NCBI GenBank assembly: GCA_963930655.1
Contig: OZ005618.1
Span: 6,098,001-6,162,000 of the forward strand
Length of the DNA stretch: 64,000 nt
DNA from: Myrica gale
Lineage: Eukaryota; Streptophyta; Magnoliopsida; Fagales; Myricaceae
Reading direction: 5' to 3'
Shown in pieces: positions 61,701 to 64,000 of the stretch; position 1 is the stretch's first letter; each line of letters opens with the position of its first letter. Position numbers and translations under genes: made by a program. Below the pieces are notes generated by a model that made no database searches, was not told the origin of the DNA, and saw only the letters and a list, made by a program, of their open reading frames with translations.

Positions 61701-64000
61701 AATGTGACGGGTCAAGATTACTTTCGATCAATCCCTACCCTGGGACTTATTCATTAGAATATACATATCTTTGTGTTTCTTTTTGGTTACTGCTTCTTTA
61801 CTCACAAACAAACAATCTCATTCTGGGAAGCCACTTGCTGTGTTGGCATCCTCGTTCTCTCTCTCATGTGGAACTTGTCAGGGTAATCTGTGTCACATAA
61901 GTACACCCGTGCTTTGCTCTGTATTTTTCTTGTTGCTTGAGCATGGCATTTTGTTTGCCGGCACAATGCACTTTATGATTATGGCTATAAAAAATGAAAA
62001 CATCTTTAATTGTCTTACATCGTTTTTCAGGTAATTGAATTTGTTCAGTTTAAAGAAAGATTGCTACATTCTAGCCAATATTTAATGGCAAGGGTTGAAG
62101 CACCCATCCTACAGCTAAAGCAGAATGCCAACAACATTGAAGAAGAGGAGGTAAATTTTAATTTTGGTAACTTTAGCATGTCATCGCCCACTTTCTGCGA
62201 ACGCATCTGATGAGTGTGATATTGTCTTAAGTGTGTTCTTGAAAGCTTGAAATGCGGGGTCCACTTCATTGAGCTCTCTAACGAGATTGGATCCAAATCT
62301 TTGACCTTCAATGAAGACTTGCAATCACGTCCTTGGTGGACACCAACTTCGGAGAAGAATTATCTTTTGGGTAAGTATGTTATCCTTCTTGTTTACAGCT
62401 CTAGTCGAAATTACAATTTGTAGGCGTAAAATTTGGCCCTACAGATTGCACCTGTTCCTCTGTTGCAATTATACGTTTTTAAACCTAACCGATGGATTTT
62501 GTTGTCAGGGCCATTTGAAGGAATCTCTTATTGTCCTAGAGAAAGCATGGTATGGTTTCTGAGTTCAGTGACTTCAATTTGCATATGATGTTTCACGACA
62601 CTTGTGTACAATGCAGTTTTGTTCATATCACTATTGTTCAAATTTTTTGTTTGACTTTCTTCCTTTGCTTGCTTTAATTTGGAATTTTTATCTACCTGCT
62701 GGCACGGGAAACTAGACAAAGGAAAGGGAGGCAAATGTACGAAGAGCTGTTGAGAGGAAATCACTTCTTCCTCGAATGGTTTATCTCTCTATTCAAAGTG
62801 CTTCTACCATACTCAAGGAGAATATTGAAGTGAATGGTTCTCTATCTGACCCTAAAATTTCCTCAGAACTGAAGTTTCTGCTTGAGCGCTATGCAAAATT
62901 ATTGGGTTCTTCTTTAAGGGATTCAATAGAAGTGGTTCTAGGGGTTTCAAGTGGCCTCAAACCGTCTTTGGTAAGATTTTTTTATTGCTGCTCTACCTCC
63001 ATTCTTATTTTGTTAGCAATAAAATTTATGGACATTATAGACGGAGAACTAGGCATTGTGAATTCAGTTGTTCGGTTTCATTATACTATGCAGTGTTGTT
63101 TGTACATGTACAGGCACGTGTCAAATTATGTAACTCTTAACTCATTTTTAATGGCTACGGCTGCAGTTTTAAAATTTGAGAAGTGGTGCCATCTTTTCTA
63201 AAATTGGGACCATAATTTTTTCAAAACCATTTCATTCTTTGATGTTATGAAAGTAAATGTGTTCTACTTAAACACTGGGTTATATCTTTTAATTTTCCAT
63301 GGCAGAGGAATTGTATTTTTAAGTCAGGTTATCTTGTCCCAAAGTTTGTGGGATTGATGAACTGGACGTACATGGATTGCAGAAAGGCAATTTTTATTGA
63401 CATTGGCTTGTTTACTGTTGGAACCTTAATTGGTTTATGTACTAATGCATAGTATTCTTTCCATGATGTTATGTTAACTGAATAAGTAATGTCGCCACAT
63501 GAACTGCTCAAGTACTGCGCAAATTTTTTTACCATTTCATCTAAACAGTTTTTGCACCTGCCGCAGACTACTGCTTCAGACTTGATCGACTGGTTGAATT
63601 TTGCTGTGTTTTGGAATGTGTGGAACTTGAGTTCCCATGAACCGGCGCAACCAAATGAAGATGGCTATTACAAGCCTGGTAGTTGGAACATTGTGGATTC
63701 TCTGCTGGAGAAGTACATTTTAGAGAAGATCAGATGTATGGATCCCGTAATCTGCTCTCCTTGGGTTGAATTTCCAATTTTGGTGCAATTGATTACAGAA
63801 CCCTTGGCTTGGCATGGTCTTGTCCTCCAGTCTTGTGTCCGGTCATCTTTCCCATCCGGAAAGAGGAAAAAGAAAGGTGGTCTGGAGTCTACGTCTCCTC
63901 TGGCTCATGCAATTCGAGAATCAGTGGAGTCTTTATGCAGGACAGTAGAAGATGTTATGAAATGGTTAAGAGAACAGATCAACAGCTCAGAGGATGAACA
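55711..64000 (+). CDS. NAA25: NatB auxiliary subunit NAA25, partial (3' end beyond window)
   Basis: NAA25 is the large TPR-like subunit that anchors the NAA20 catalytic subunit of the NatB N-terminal acetyltransferase to the ribosome. Nineteen exons join in frame: 55711-55857, 56712-56868, 56958-57076, 57176-57250, 57501-57594, 57691-57809, 58220-58290, 59058-59199, 59324-59499, 59964-60166, 60517-60647, 60904-60980, 61113-61187, 61364-61556, 62031-62150, 62232-62370, 62509-62549, 62716-62970, 63567-64000. That gives 922 codons plus two bases, open at the window end. Diagnostic stretches: RRVRPVWDAIDSRQFKNALK, YALALKALILERMGKPEEAL (TPR), SPDDWESFLHYLGC, GPYLANLEVERRK, QLFWRTRHLGYLVEAIMVLE and RPWWTPTSEKNYLLGPFEG. 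Plant NAA25 is about 1,000 residues, so less than a tenth is missing. All borders are GT-AG and no damage is seen. Confidence 0.95.

Noticed and set aside
1..64000. CRISPR array, prokaryotic operon or organellar insert
   Set aside because: No regularly spaced identical repeats with unique spacers, no Shine-Dalgarno-led gene strings and no chloroplast or mitochondrial genes recognised.
1..64000. Conserved plant miRNA precursors
   Set aside because: I looked for mature sequences of common families (156, 159, 166, 167, 169, 171, 172, 390) by eye and found none; the inverted repeats present are transposon arms.

Overview
This window is nuclear DNA of a flowering plant, almost certainly a woody eudicot. 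It has GT-AG introns, long AT-rich intergenic DNA, many plant transposon types (copia, hAT, CACTA, Mutator-like, small inverted-repeat elements) and plant-specific gene families (EXO70B, PRA1.B, PADRE/DUF4228, GDSL esterase, CHX). The species cannot be read from sequence alone. I see no prokaryotic, organellar or viral block.

Left part (1-33 kb): mostly decayed DNA. There is a copia remnant with its 3' LTR (0.16-1.8 kb), then three broken pieces of CHX cation/proton exchanger genes (2.2-2.6, 5.3-7.9 and 8.1-8.7 kb). A small intact PADRE-domain gene lies at 13.9-14.4 kb (minus), followed by an AT-armed element with a GC-rich core (15.1-15.9 kb) and a deleted hAT element (19.2-20.7 kb). A three-exon GDSL esterase gene lies at 24.05-25.7 kb and its decayed paralogue at 31.45-32.7 kb. 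Between those two sit a Mutator-type palindromic element with a perfect 9-bp target duplication (29.6-30.3 kb) and a fragment of the nucleolar gene EBP2.

Right part (33-64 kb): the conserved gene block. It holds an intronless EXO70B1-type exocyst gene (minus), a PRA1 family gene (plus), a five-exon SNX2-type sorting nexin gene (minus) and the large NAA25 gene (plus, 19 exons seen, running off the window end). From memory, Arabidopsis has EXO70B1, SNX2a and NAA25 as consecutive loci and PRA1.B6 next to SNX2b, so this looks like the ancestral arrangement of two duplicated Arabidopsis regions. EXO70, PRA1 and SNX2 all act in membrane traffic (exocytosis, ER/Golgi exit, endosomal sorting). NAA25 is the auxiliary subunit of the NatB N-terminal acetyltransferase and probably has no functional link to them.

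No new multi-gene system is evident. The most unusual objects are a non-autonomous hAT element (46,998-48,969, perfect 8-bp target duplication) carrying a single spliceable exon that resembles a plant EFR3/SEMI-ROLLED LEAF 2-like gene, and the GC-cored Mutator-like palindrome at 29.6 kb.
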